NCBI RefSeq assembly: GCF_008923365.1
Contig: NZ_WBMR01000045.1
Span: forward strand, 1-53,934
From: Actinomadura montaniterrae
Lineage (GTDB): Bacteria; Actinomycetota; Actinomycetes; Streptosporangiales; Streptosporangiaceae
Direction: 5' to 3'
DNA: 53,934 bases
Position numbers and translations under genes: made by a program. The notes beneath the pieces were generated by a model. It did not search any database, was not told where the DNA came from, and saw only the letters and a list, made by a program, of their open reading frames with translations. This document shows positions 1-7,124 of this stretch, piece after piece (the first letter of the stretch is position 1; the number at the start of each line of letters is the position of its first letter).

Positions 1-2064
1 GGGCGCCGCGTACGCCGGGCCCGCCAGCGCGGGACGCGCCGGGCGGGCCAGCCCGCGCGGCGCCCCCGTGGCGGACCCGACCGGGTGCGCGACCAGCGGC
101 GGCTCGGCGCCGCTCATCAGCTCGCGCGGCTCGTCCAGCACGACCAGCGAGTGCGGGACCAGCACGATCGCGCTCGTCCCGCCGTACGGGGACGGCTGCA
201 GCGACACGCTGATGCCGTGCCGGTCGGCGAGCCGCGCCACGACGAACAGCCCGAGCCGCTCGGTGTCGACGAGGTCGAACTCCACGGTGCTGGACAGCCG
301 CCGGTTCAGCTCGTCGCGCTCGTCCGGGTCGAGCCCGACGCCGCGGTCGACGATCTCGACGGCCAGCCCGTTGGCGACCGTGTCGAGCTTGACGGTGACC
401 TCGGTGGTCGGCGGGGAGAACGACGCGGCGTTCTCGATCAGCTCGGCGAGCAGGTGGATCACGTCGGCGACGACGGTGCCGGTCACCGCGGCCGACGACG
501 CGCCGGTCACCTCGACCCGGGTGTAGTCCTCGACCTCGGCGATCGCCGCGCGGATGACGTCCTCGGCGGACACGGGGTGGTCCCAGGCGCGGACGGTCGG
601 CGACCCGGACAGGATGACCAGGCCCTCGGCGTGCCGGCGCATGCGGGTGGTGAGGTGGTCCAGCCGGAACAGGTCGTCCAGCTCCTCGGGGCTGGCGGCG
701 CGGCGCTCCATCTGGTCCAGCAGCCGCAGCTGCCGGTGCAGCAGCGACTGGCTCCGCCACGACAGGTTCACGAACACCCGGTTGATGCTCGCGCGCAGGT
801 CGGCCTCGCCGACCGCGGTGCTCACCGCGGTCCGCTGGACGGCGCCGAACGCCTCGCCGACGAGCGCGATCTCCCGGGTGCCGCCGATGACCGGCGGCGG
901 CGCCTCCGCCTCGACGTCGACGGTGTCGCCGCGGCGCAGCCGCGCCACGACCCGCGGCAGCCGCTCGTGCGCGAGCTCCTGCGCGGTCCGCTGCAGGTGC
1001 CGCAGCTCCTCGGTGATGCGGTGGGCGAACAGCAGCGACAGCACCACCGAGGCGGCGACGGCCAGCAGCCCGAGCCCGCCGATCAGGTAGAAGCCGAGCA
1101 TGATGCGGCGGCCGGCGGGCTTGACGTCCTTGTTGCTCACCTGGTCGCCGGCCTTCGCCGCGGCCTGCAGCCACACCGGCGACAGCGCCGCGATCGTGGT
1201 GCGCCACTCGCGCTGGGACGGGGCGAACCCGTTGTTCACCACCGCGTTCTCCAGCGCCGTGTAGGCGGTGTACTGCGACGAGTTCGCCAGGTCGTCCATG
1301 ATCGCGGAGATCTTGCCGTTCCCGGCGGCGCGGCCGAGCTCGAAGAACTGGTTGCGGGTGCTGGCCCACCCGGCGAACGTGGTCCGCTCGTCCGAGCCCA
1401 GCGTGCCGCTCCGCAGCCCGGACACGAGGTCGGCCTCGCGCAGCATGAACTCGCGCGCCCAGTAGTTGTCCAGCAGCGCGTTGGTCTGCTGGTACACCGG
1501 GACGGCGTTGACGCTGACCAGCGTGGTGAGCACCCGGATCGTGCCGTCGATGATCTTGCTGTAGCCGCCGATCGCGCCGAGCGGGGTGGTGCCGTCGATG
1601 CGGATCTGCGCGCGCAGCGACTCCAGCCCGTCGAACGCGCCGCTGAGGGTGTGGACGCGCCGCTCGACGGCGTCGTCCATCGCGCCCGTGGCGTCGGAGG
1701 AGAAGGCCGACTTGCGGAACGCGGTCACCATCGCGTCCGTCCGTCCGGCCTGCTCCTTGAACCGCGTCTCGTTCGCGGCCTTCGGGTGGGACAGCGACGC
1801 GACGGCGGCGGAACGTTCCTGCTGCATCGCCTCGATGACGGTCGTGGCGGGCAGGCCGACCTTGTCGTAGACGGTCGCGAAGTCGTACCGCTCGAGCGCG
1901 TTCGACAGCGTGACACCGGTCGGGACGAGCCACAGGACCAGCAGCGAGGCCAGCGGGACCGCCAGCAGCAGCGCGATCCGGCGCCTGATGCTGCGGGTGC
2001 GCGCCCGGCCGGTCCGGATGCGCGGACGCCGCGGCGGCGCGGGCGCCTGGTCGGGTCGCGTCAC
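1..2064 (-). CDS. Nitrate/nitrite-sensing (NIT) sensor histidine kinase, conservon CvnA type, 3' end beyond window
   Basis: The frame opens with GTG at 2064, preceded by AGGGAG at good spacing, and is still open at position 1 after 688 codons. A membrane segment at about residues 30-49 and a second at about 320-345 bracket a mostly helical extracytoplasmic region typical of the NIT domain. A HAMP-like linker follows, then a HATPase_c domain with an N box (LIENAASFSPP), a G1 box (DRGVGLDP) and a G2 box (LGLFVVARLA). No ordinary HisKA phospho-acceptor motif is evident, as is usual in this family. In actinomycetes such kinases head conservons, followed by roadblock, DUF742 and small GTPase genes; these would lie left of the window. 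The proline/alanine-rich residues at the left edge look like the start of the usual disordered tail. Ligand unknown. Confidence 0.85.
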   Translation of the reverse strand, partial: MTRPDQAPAPPRRPRIRTGRARTRSIRRRIALLLAVPLASLLVLWLVPTGVTLSNALERYDFATVYDKVGLPATTVIEAMQQERSAAVASLSHPKAANETRFKEQAGRTDAMVTAFRKSAFSSDATGAMDDAVERRVHTLSGAFDGLESLRAQIRIDGTTPLGAIGGYSKIIDGTIRVLTTLVSVNAVPVYQQTNALLDNYWAREFMLREADLVSGLRSGTLGSDERTTFAGWASTRNQFFELGRAAGNGKISAIMDDLANSSQYTAYTALENAVVNNGFAPSQREWRTTIAALSPVWLQAAAKAGDQVSNKDVKPAGRRIMLGFYLIGGLGLLAVAASVVLSLLFAHRITEELRHLQRTAQELAHERLPRVVARLRRGDTVDVEAEAPPPVIGGTREIALVGEAFGAVQRTAVSTAVGEADLRASINRVFVNLSWRSQSLLHRQLRLLDQMERRAASPEELDDLFRLDHLTTRMRRHAEGLVILSGSPTVRAWDHPVSAEDVIRAAIAEVEDYTRVEVTGASSAAVTGTVVADVIHLLAELIENAASFSPPTTEVTVKLDTVANGLAVEIVDRGVGLDPDERDELNRRLSSTVEFDLVDTERLGLFVVARLADRHGISVSLQPSPYGGTSAIVLVPHSLVVLDEPRELMSGAEPPLVAHPVGSATGAPRGLARPARPALAGPAYAAP

Positions 2065-2346
2065 CGGTTCACTCCCTGTGTGTGTGCGTTGCGGAGCCGG
2101 CTCCGTCGCCGAGCTGCAAAGGCCCGCAGCATACTGAGTCGGATTTATCGCTGACCAGGGGTATCAACTGCTATTTATCGGACGCGCACGCGCGGTGACC
2201 TCGACATCAGGGCGGAAACGGGGACGTCCGGGCGGCGCTGGCCGCATCCGGCTACCGCCGCGGATTGGCAACTCTAGATCTTGTTGGCGGTAAGCCCACA
2301 TGTCACGCTTCGTGGAATTTGTCCCCCACGCAACGGAGACACGGTC
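2065..2346. promoter_or_regulatory. Divergent promoter region between sensor kinase and M28 peptidase
   Basis: This 282-bp non-coding stretch separates two divergent genes. It is more AT-rich than the flanks around 2130-2185 and 2265-2330. The octamer ATTTATCG occurs at 2143-2150 and again at 2173-2180, exactly 30 bp apart, the phase of three helical turns, so it may be a paired protein-binding site. I see no convincing paired -35/-10 elements and no open frame worth calling. Confidence 0.4.
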
Positions 2347-3858
2347 ATGCGCAGAGCCGCGCTCGCCTCCCTCCTGGGGCTGTCGCTCGCCGCCACCGCG
2401 GTGGCGGCGGCCGACGCCCAGGCCGCCGGACCGGACCGGTCACGGCTCGCCTCGCTCGTCACGCTCAAGGCCGTCCGCGGGCACCAGCTCGACCTGCAGA
2501 GGATCGCGGACGCGAACGGCGGGAACCGGGCCGCCGGCCTCGACGGCAACAAGATCACCATCAAGTACGTCGCCGACCAGCTGAAGCGGTACGGCTACAA
2601 GCCGACGGTCCAGAACTTCACCTTCGACTTCTGGCAGGAGAACGCCCCCGCGACGTTCGCCGAGACCGCTCCCACGCCGAAGGCCTACACCCCCGAGACC
2701 GACTTCGCGACGCTCCAGTACTCCGGGTCCGGCGACGTCACCGCCGCCGCGACGGCCGTCGACCCCGGCGCGACCGGGACCGGCAGCGGCTGCGAGGCCG
2801 GCGACTTCACCGGCTTCCCGAAGGGGAACATCGCGCTGATCCAGCGCGGCGGCTGCTTCTTCTCCGTCAAGGCCGGCAACGCCATCGCCGCGGGCGCGAG
2901 CGCCGTCGTCATCTACCAGCTGCCCGGTCAGCCGGGCCCGGTCGCGGGCACGCTCACCACGCCGCACTCGGTCCCCGTCGTCGGCCCGACGAACGCGGTC
3001 GGCACCGACCTCGTCAAGCAGGCGCAGAACGGCGGCGTGACGCTGCACGTCAAGACCGACACCACGAACCAGAAGCGCGAGGCGGCCAACGTCATCGCCG
3101 ACACCCCGCGCGGCCGCGCCGACAACGTCGTGGTGGTCGGCGCGCACAACGACAGCGTCGTCGCCGGGCCCGGCATCAACGACGACGGCTCCGGCACCGC
3201 GACGCTGCTGGAGATGGCCAAGCAGATCCACAAGCTCGGCAAGAAGGTCCGCAACCAGGTGCGGTTCGCCTTCTGGGGCGCCGAGGAGGAGGGCCTGCTC
3301 GGCTCCCAGTACTACGTCGACAACCTGCCGCAGGCGGAGCGCGACAAGATCGCGCTGATGCTCGACTTCGACATGCTCGCCTCGCCGAACTACGTCCGGT
3401 TCGTCTACGACGGGGACAACAGCGAGGGCGGCAACAACGTCGACACTCCGCCCGGCACCGGCGCGATCGAGAAGGCGTTCAACGACTACTTCGGCGGACG
3501 CCATCTCGCCACCGACCCGACCGCGTTCGACGGCCGCTCGGACTACAACGCCTTCATCACCGCGGGCATCCCGGCCGGCGGCATCTTCACCGGCGCCGAG
3601 AAGATCAAGACCGAGGAGCAGGCGAAGGTGTACGGCGGCACCGCCGGCGTCGCCTACGACCCCTGCTACCACTCCGCCTGCGACCGCTACGACAACGTGA
3701 ACCTGCAGGGCTTCGACCAGATGATCGACGCCACCGCGGCGGTCACCGAGTTGTTCGCGCACAGCACGCTCACGGTCAACGGCAACGCCCTGGCGCGCAA
3801 GAACGCGCTCGCGAAGAAGGTCCCGCCCGCCCGCGTCGGCTCCTACCTCACGCGCTGA
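2347..3858 (+). CDS. Secreted M28-family zinc aminopeptidase with PA domain
   Basis: This 503-residue protein starts at ATG 2347, where a signal peptide begins (MRRAALASLLGLSLAATAVA, then Ala-rich cleavage region). A PA (protease-associated) insert lies at about residues 130-230. The co-catalytic zinc site of Streptomyces griseus-type aminopeptidases is visible: His267 in GAHND, Asp279 in INDDGSG, Glu313/314 in AEEEGLLGS, Asp342 in LDFDML and His442 in YHSACD. The enzyme should release N-terminal, often hydrophobic, amino acids from peptides outside the cell. An upstream in-frame start at 2281 would bury the signal peptide, so it was rejected. The last 11 bp overlap the end of the convergent methyltransferase. 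Confidence 0.9.
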   Translation: MRRAALASLLGLSLAATAVAAADAQAAGPDRSRLASLVTLKAVRGHQLDLQRIADANGGNRAAGLDGNKITIKYVADQLKRYGYKPTVQNFTFDFWQENAPATFAETAPTPKAYTPETDFATLQYSGSGDVTAAATAVDPGATGTGSGCEAGDFTGFPKGNIALIQRGGCFFSVKAGNAIAAGASAVVIYQLPGQPGPVAGTLTTPHSVPVVGPTNAVGTDLVKQAQNGGVTLHVKTDTTNQKREAANVIADTPRGRADNVVVVGAHNDSVVAGPGINDDGSGTATLLEMAKQIHKLGKKVRNQVRFAFWGAEEEGLLGSQYYVDNLPQAERDKIALMLDFDMLASPNYVRFVYDGDNSEGGNNVDTPPGTGAIEKAFNDYFGGRHLATDPTAFDGRSDYNAFITAGIPAGGIFTGAEKIKTEEQAKVYGGTAGVAYDPCYHSACDRYDNVNLQGFDQMIDATAAVTELFAHSTLTVNGNALARKNALAKKVPPARVGSYLTR

Positions 3859-4768
3859 CGCCACGCCGAGCCGCGGCGCGCCGTCCCCATGGACGTCTCA
3901 TGGGACGGCGCGCCGCGAGCGATCGGACGCCGCGCCGCGACCCCGGCGGCGCGGGCGGCGGGCAGGGCCGGCGGGCGACGCCGGCCAGGAACCAGAAGCC
4001 CGACGGGTCGTCGGGCACCTCGTCCGGCGAGCCGGGACGCCACAGCGGCCCGTGTACCAGGCCGGGGTCGACCAGGTCGAAGCCGGTGAAGAAGGCGCCG
4101 ATCTCCTCGGCGGTGCGCAGCGTCGGCTCGCCCTGCGCGACGGCCCGCCGGTACACCTTCGCGACCGCCTCGCCGGTCTCCCGCCTGTGCGTGCCGTGGC
4201 TGACGGCCAGGTGGCTGCCGGACGCCAGCGGCGCGGTCAGCTCGGCCAGGATGCCGGCCGGGTCCTGCTCGTCGGTGACGAAGTGCAGGACGGCGACCAG
4301 CAGCAGCCCCACCGGCTCGTCGAAGTCGATCATCTTGCGGACGGTCGGGTGGCCGAGGACGTCCGCCGGGCGCGTCAGGTCCGCCTGGATGACCGCGGCG
4401 TTCGGCTCGCCGCCGAGCAGCGCGGTGCTGTGCGCGACCGCCACCGGGTCGCGGTCGACGTAGACGACGCGCGCCGCCGGGTCCACCCGGTGGACGATCT
4501 CGTGCACGTTGCCCTGCGTCGGGATGCCGGAGCCGATGTCGAGGAACTGCCGGATCCCCGCCTCCGCGGCGAGGTACCGGACCGCCCGCACGAGGAACGC
4601 CCGGTTCGCCGCCGCGATCGCGCGGGCCCGCGGCTCGATCGCCTCCAGCGTCCGGGCGATGTCGCGGTCGGCGGAGAAGTTGTGCGCGCCGCCGAGCAGG
4701 TAGTCGTAGACGCGCGCGACGCTCGCCTGGTTCGGGTCGATGCCGCTCGCCCAGTCCGGGTCGTTCAA
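3848..4768 (-). CDS. SAM-dependent methyltransferase, DUF574 / Methyltransf_19 family
   Basis: The 306-residue product begins at a TTG codon. It carries the family signature YDYLLGGAHNF (residues 21-31) and the SAM-binding loop LDIGSGIPT (76-84), followed by the acidic end of strand 2 (YVDRDPVAV). The family is abundant in actinomycetes and its substrates are mostly unknown. Homologues normally finish soon after a motif like FLAGVAR; here the frame continues for about 40 low-complexity Arg/Ala/Pro residues, running through an inverted repeat and overlapping the peptidase gene by 11 bp, so the native 3' end may be eroded. It lies 40 bp downstream of the phosphatase gene on the same strand and may be co-transcribed with it. 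Confidence 0.85.
   Translation of the reverse strand: MNDPDWASGIDPNQASVARVYDYLLGGAHNFSADRDIARTLEAIEPRARAIAAANRAFLVRAVRYLAAEAGIRQFLDIGSGIPTQGNVHEIVHRVDPAARVVYVDRDPVAVAHSTALLGGEPNAAVIQADLTRPADVLGHPTVRKMIDFDEPVGLLLVAVLHFVTDEQDPAGILAELTAPLASGSHLAVSHGTHRRETGEAVAKVYRRAVAQGEPTLRTAEEIGAFFTGFDLVDPGLVHGPLWRPGSPDEVPDDPSGFWFLAGVARRPCPPPAPPGSRRGVRSLAARRPMRRPWGRRAAARRGVSA
3872..3917. terminator. GC-rich hairpin between convergent genes (bidirectional terminator candidate)
   Basis: Perfect 16-bp arms at 3872-3887 (CGCGGCGCGCCGTCCC) and 3902-3917 enclose a 14-nt loop. It lies 14 bp past the peptidase stop codon and inside the low-complexity 3' tail of the methyltransferase frame. There is no T-tract, which is normal for high-GC actinomycete terminators. 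Confidence 0.65.
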
Positions 4769-4808
4769 CGGGTCCCCTCTCGTTGTGCGGTCGGCGCGCC
4801 CGCGCCGG

Positions 4809-6095
4809 TCAGGTGCCGGTGCGGACGAGCATCACGGTGACGTCGTCGTCGTTGGGCGGGGCGGCCAGCTTCGCCACGACGTCGGCGCAGGCGTCCTCCA
4901 GCCGGGCCGCGCCGCCCGCGAGCGCGGACCGCAGCGCGGCGATCCCGGCCTCCAGGTCGCGGGCGCGGGTCTCGATCAGCCCGTCGGTGTACAGCGCGAG
5001 GGTGGAGCCGTCGGGGACGGCCACCCGGATGTTCTCGTAGTCGGCGCCGTCCAGGCCGAGCGGGAGGCCGGGTGGAAGGTCGAGGACGTCGCAGCCGCCG
5101 TCCGGGTGCACCAGGATCGGCGGGGGATGCCCGGCGCGGGAGATCTCGGCGGTGCCGGCTGCGGGGTCCAGGACGGCGCACGCGCAGGTCGCGAACTGGA
5201 CGGGCCCGATGTCCGGGGCGATGCGGTCCAGCCAGGCGAGGATCTGCGCCGGGTCCTTGCCGAGCATCGCCAGTGTGCGCGCGGCGGCGCGCAACTGCAC
5301 CATGGCAGCGGCGGCGGCCGACCCGTGCCCCATCGCGTCGCCGATGACGAGCGCGATCCGCCCGGCGGGCAGCGGGATGATGTCGCACCAGTCGCCGCCG
5401 ACGAGGTTGGCGCGCCCGGCGGGCACGGACCGGTGTGCCACCCGCACGCCCGGGACGGCGCCCGGCGGCAGCGGCAGCAGTCCCGCCTGCAGCGCGCGCG
5501 CCGCCGCGTGCTCGCGCTGGTAGCGGCGCGCGCCGTCCAGGCATCGGGCGGTGAGGGCGGCCAGCTCGCCGGCCAGCGCGGCCTCGGCGTCGGTGAACGG
5601 GCCCGCCGCGGACCCGCGCGCGAACGCCACGAGCCCGAGCACGGCCTCCCCGGTCCGCAGCGGGACGAGCAGGAAGTCCGACAGATCGGCGAGCCGCTCG
5701 CGGGCCGGGCGCGGCGGCGGCACCCGCGGCTTGAGGACGAAGTGCCGGTCCAGCTCCCCGAACCGCTGCGGCGTCCCGTCGGCGAGGCAGGCGGCGTAGG
5801 CGCTGCCCGCCGCGAACACCACCATCTCCCCGGCCGGGAACAGCGGCTCCAGGTCGGCGCCGGTCGCGCCGACCGCGATCCGGCGCGCCTCCACCGCCCC
5901 GGCGCCGGGCGGGCGGGGCGGCTCGTCGCCGACGATCAGCTGCTCGGCGACGTACACCCCGACCGTGTCGGCGAACCCGCCGAGCGCGACCGCGACCAGG
6001 TGCCGCGCGACCCGCTCCATGTCCAGCACGCCGGCCATCCGCATGCTCGCGGCGCTCAGCAGCCGGAGCCCGGCGGCCTCGGAGTCGGCGTTCAC
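4809..6095 (-). CDS. GAF-domain PP2C/SpoIIE-type serine phosphatase
   Basis: The 428-residue protein starts at GTG 6095 after a good AGGAGG. Residues about 10-190 form a GAF-like sensory domain. A linker helix with ALQAGLLPLPP, typical of the entry to SpoIIE phosphatase domains, leads into a PP2C-like domain with metal-binding motifs GGDWCDI and GDAMGHG, plus the distal YTDGLIE and NDDDVTVML. Such enzymes dephosphorylate STAS anti-anti-sigma factors and so release alternative sigma factors. Candidates in the window are the STAS protein at 30189-30548 and the SigB-type sigma at 43872-44711, but no physical link is visible. It is cytoplasmic, with no membrane segment. Confidence 0.88.
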   Translation of the reverse strand: MNADSEAAGLRLLSAASMRMAGVLDMERVARHLVAVALGGFADTVGVYVAEQLIVGDEPPRPPGAGAVEARRIAVGATGADLEPLFPAGEMVVFAAGSAYAACLADGTPQRFGELDRHFVLKPRVPPPRPARERLADLSDFLLVPLRTGEAVLGLVAFARGSAAGPFTDAEAALAGELAALTARCLDGARRYQREHAAARALQAGLLPLPPGAVPGVRVAHRSVPAGRANLVGGDWCDIIPLPAGRIALVIGDAMGHGSAAAAAMVQLRAAARTLAMLGKDPAQILAWLDRIAPDIGPVQFATCACAVLDPAAGTAEISRAGHPPPILVHPDGGCDVLDLPPGLPLGLDGADYENIRVAVPDGSTLALYTDGLIETRARDLEAGIAALRSALAGGAARLEDACADVVAKLAAPPNDDDVTVMLVRTGT

Positions 6096-6122
6096 GTCCT
6101 ACGCCTCCTGCGGGCGCTCGGG

Positions 6123-6151
6123 TGAATCGTGACGAGGGGCGCTGAATCGTG
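6123..6151 (-). repeat. Direct repeat TGAATCGTG x2 upstream of the phosphatase
   Basis: The 9-mer TGAATCGTG occurs at 6123-6131 and 6143-6151, 20 bp apart, in the 125-bp gap upstream of the phosphatase start. The two-turn spacing would suit an activator or dimeric repressor. Regulatory function is inference. Confidence 0.35.
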
Positions 6152-6220
6152 CAGACATGATCATTCCGCGCCGTCGCGGACACCGCAAGCGTTTCCGGAA
6201 GCCCCCTCCGCTTCGGCCGC

Positions 6221-7063
6221 TCAGCCCAGGTCCAGGGCCTCCGCGACGGCGCGCAGCGCGGGCAGCGGGTCCTGGCCGGAGCCGGTCAGCACCTGGACCG
6301 CGACATGGTCGGCGCCCGCGTCGAGGTGCTCGGTCACCCGCGCGGCCGCCGCCGCGGCGTCCCCGTGCGCGACCAGCGCGTCGATGAGCGCGTCGCTGCC
6401 GTCGCCGGCGAAGTCCGCGGCGGTGAACCCGAGCCGCTCCAGGTTCGCGACGTAGTTGCGCATCTTCAGGTACGTCCCGGACAGGTTCGCCCGGGCCAGC
6501 GCGCGGGCGCGGCCCGCGTCGGTGTCGACGATGACCTTCTGCTCCGGTGCGAGCAGCGGCCACTCGCCGAGCTCGGCGCGGGCCCGGCGGGTGTGCTCCG
6601 GCGTGGTCAGGTACGGGTGGGCCCCGGCCGCCCGCTCGGCCGACAGCCGCAGCACCCGCGGCCCGAGCGCCGCCAGCACCCGCCCCGACACCGGGACCTC
6701 CCGGGCGTCCAGCCGGTCGAGATAGTCGACGATCTTCTCGAAGGGCCTGCGGTACTCCTGCGTGGCCTCGCGGTGCCCGATGCCCGCGCCGAGCAGGAAC
6801 CGGCCGCCGTGCGCGGCGTTCAGCCGGTGGTAGGACGCGGCGGCCTCCTCCGCCGGCGTCGCCCACATGTTCACGATGCCGGTCGCGACCATGATCCGGT
6901 CGGTCGCGGCCAGCAGCCGCTCGGCGATGCCGAGGTCGCCGGGCGGCGAACCGCCGAGCCAGATCGTCCCGTAGCCGAGCCGCTCCACCTCGCCGGCCAG
7001 TTCCGGACTCAGGTCGCTCCAGAGGCGCCAGATGCCGACGCGCCCCGTGTTGATCTCCGCCAT
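6221..7063 (-). CDS. LLM-class F420-dependent oxidoreductase
   Basis: The 280-residue product is a luciferase-like TIM-barrel flavin/F420 oxidoreductase. The N-terminus INTGRVGIWRLW and the segments YGTIWLGGSPPGD and LGAGIGHREATQEYRRPFE are typical of short actinobacterial LLM proteins of the MSMEG_4141-like group. ATG 7063 was chosen because GGAGG sits just ahead of it; an extended frame would run toward polA. The substrate is unknown; deazaflavin F420 use is inferred from the family. It is divergent from DNA polymerase I across 61 bp. Confidence 0.82.
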   Translation of the reverse strand: MAEINTGRVGIWRLWSDLSPELAGEVERLGYGTIWLGGSPPGDLGIAERLLAATDRIMVATGIVNMWATPAEEAAASYHRLNAAHGGRFLLGAGIGHREATQEYRRPFEKIVDYLDRLDAREVPVSGRVLAALGPRVLRLSAERAAGAHPYLTTPEHTRRARAELGEWPLLAPEQKVIVDTDAGRARALARANLSGTYLKMRNYVANLERLGFTAADFAGDGSDALIDALVAHGDAAAAAARVTEHLDAGADHVAVQVLTGSGQDPLPALRAVAEALDLG

Positions 7064-7124
7064 GTCCCCCTCCAACGGCAGGTGCCTTCGCGTGCCCACT
7101 ACCCGCGGCTGCGAGGATGAGACC

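Noticed and set aside
85..2154. Long plus-strand open frame opposite the sensor kinase
   Set aside because: Its protein is Arg/Val/Asp-rich low complexity, typical of antisense frames in high-GC DNA, while the minus strand encodes a recognisable kinase.
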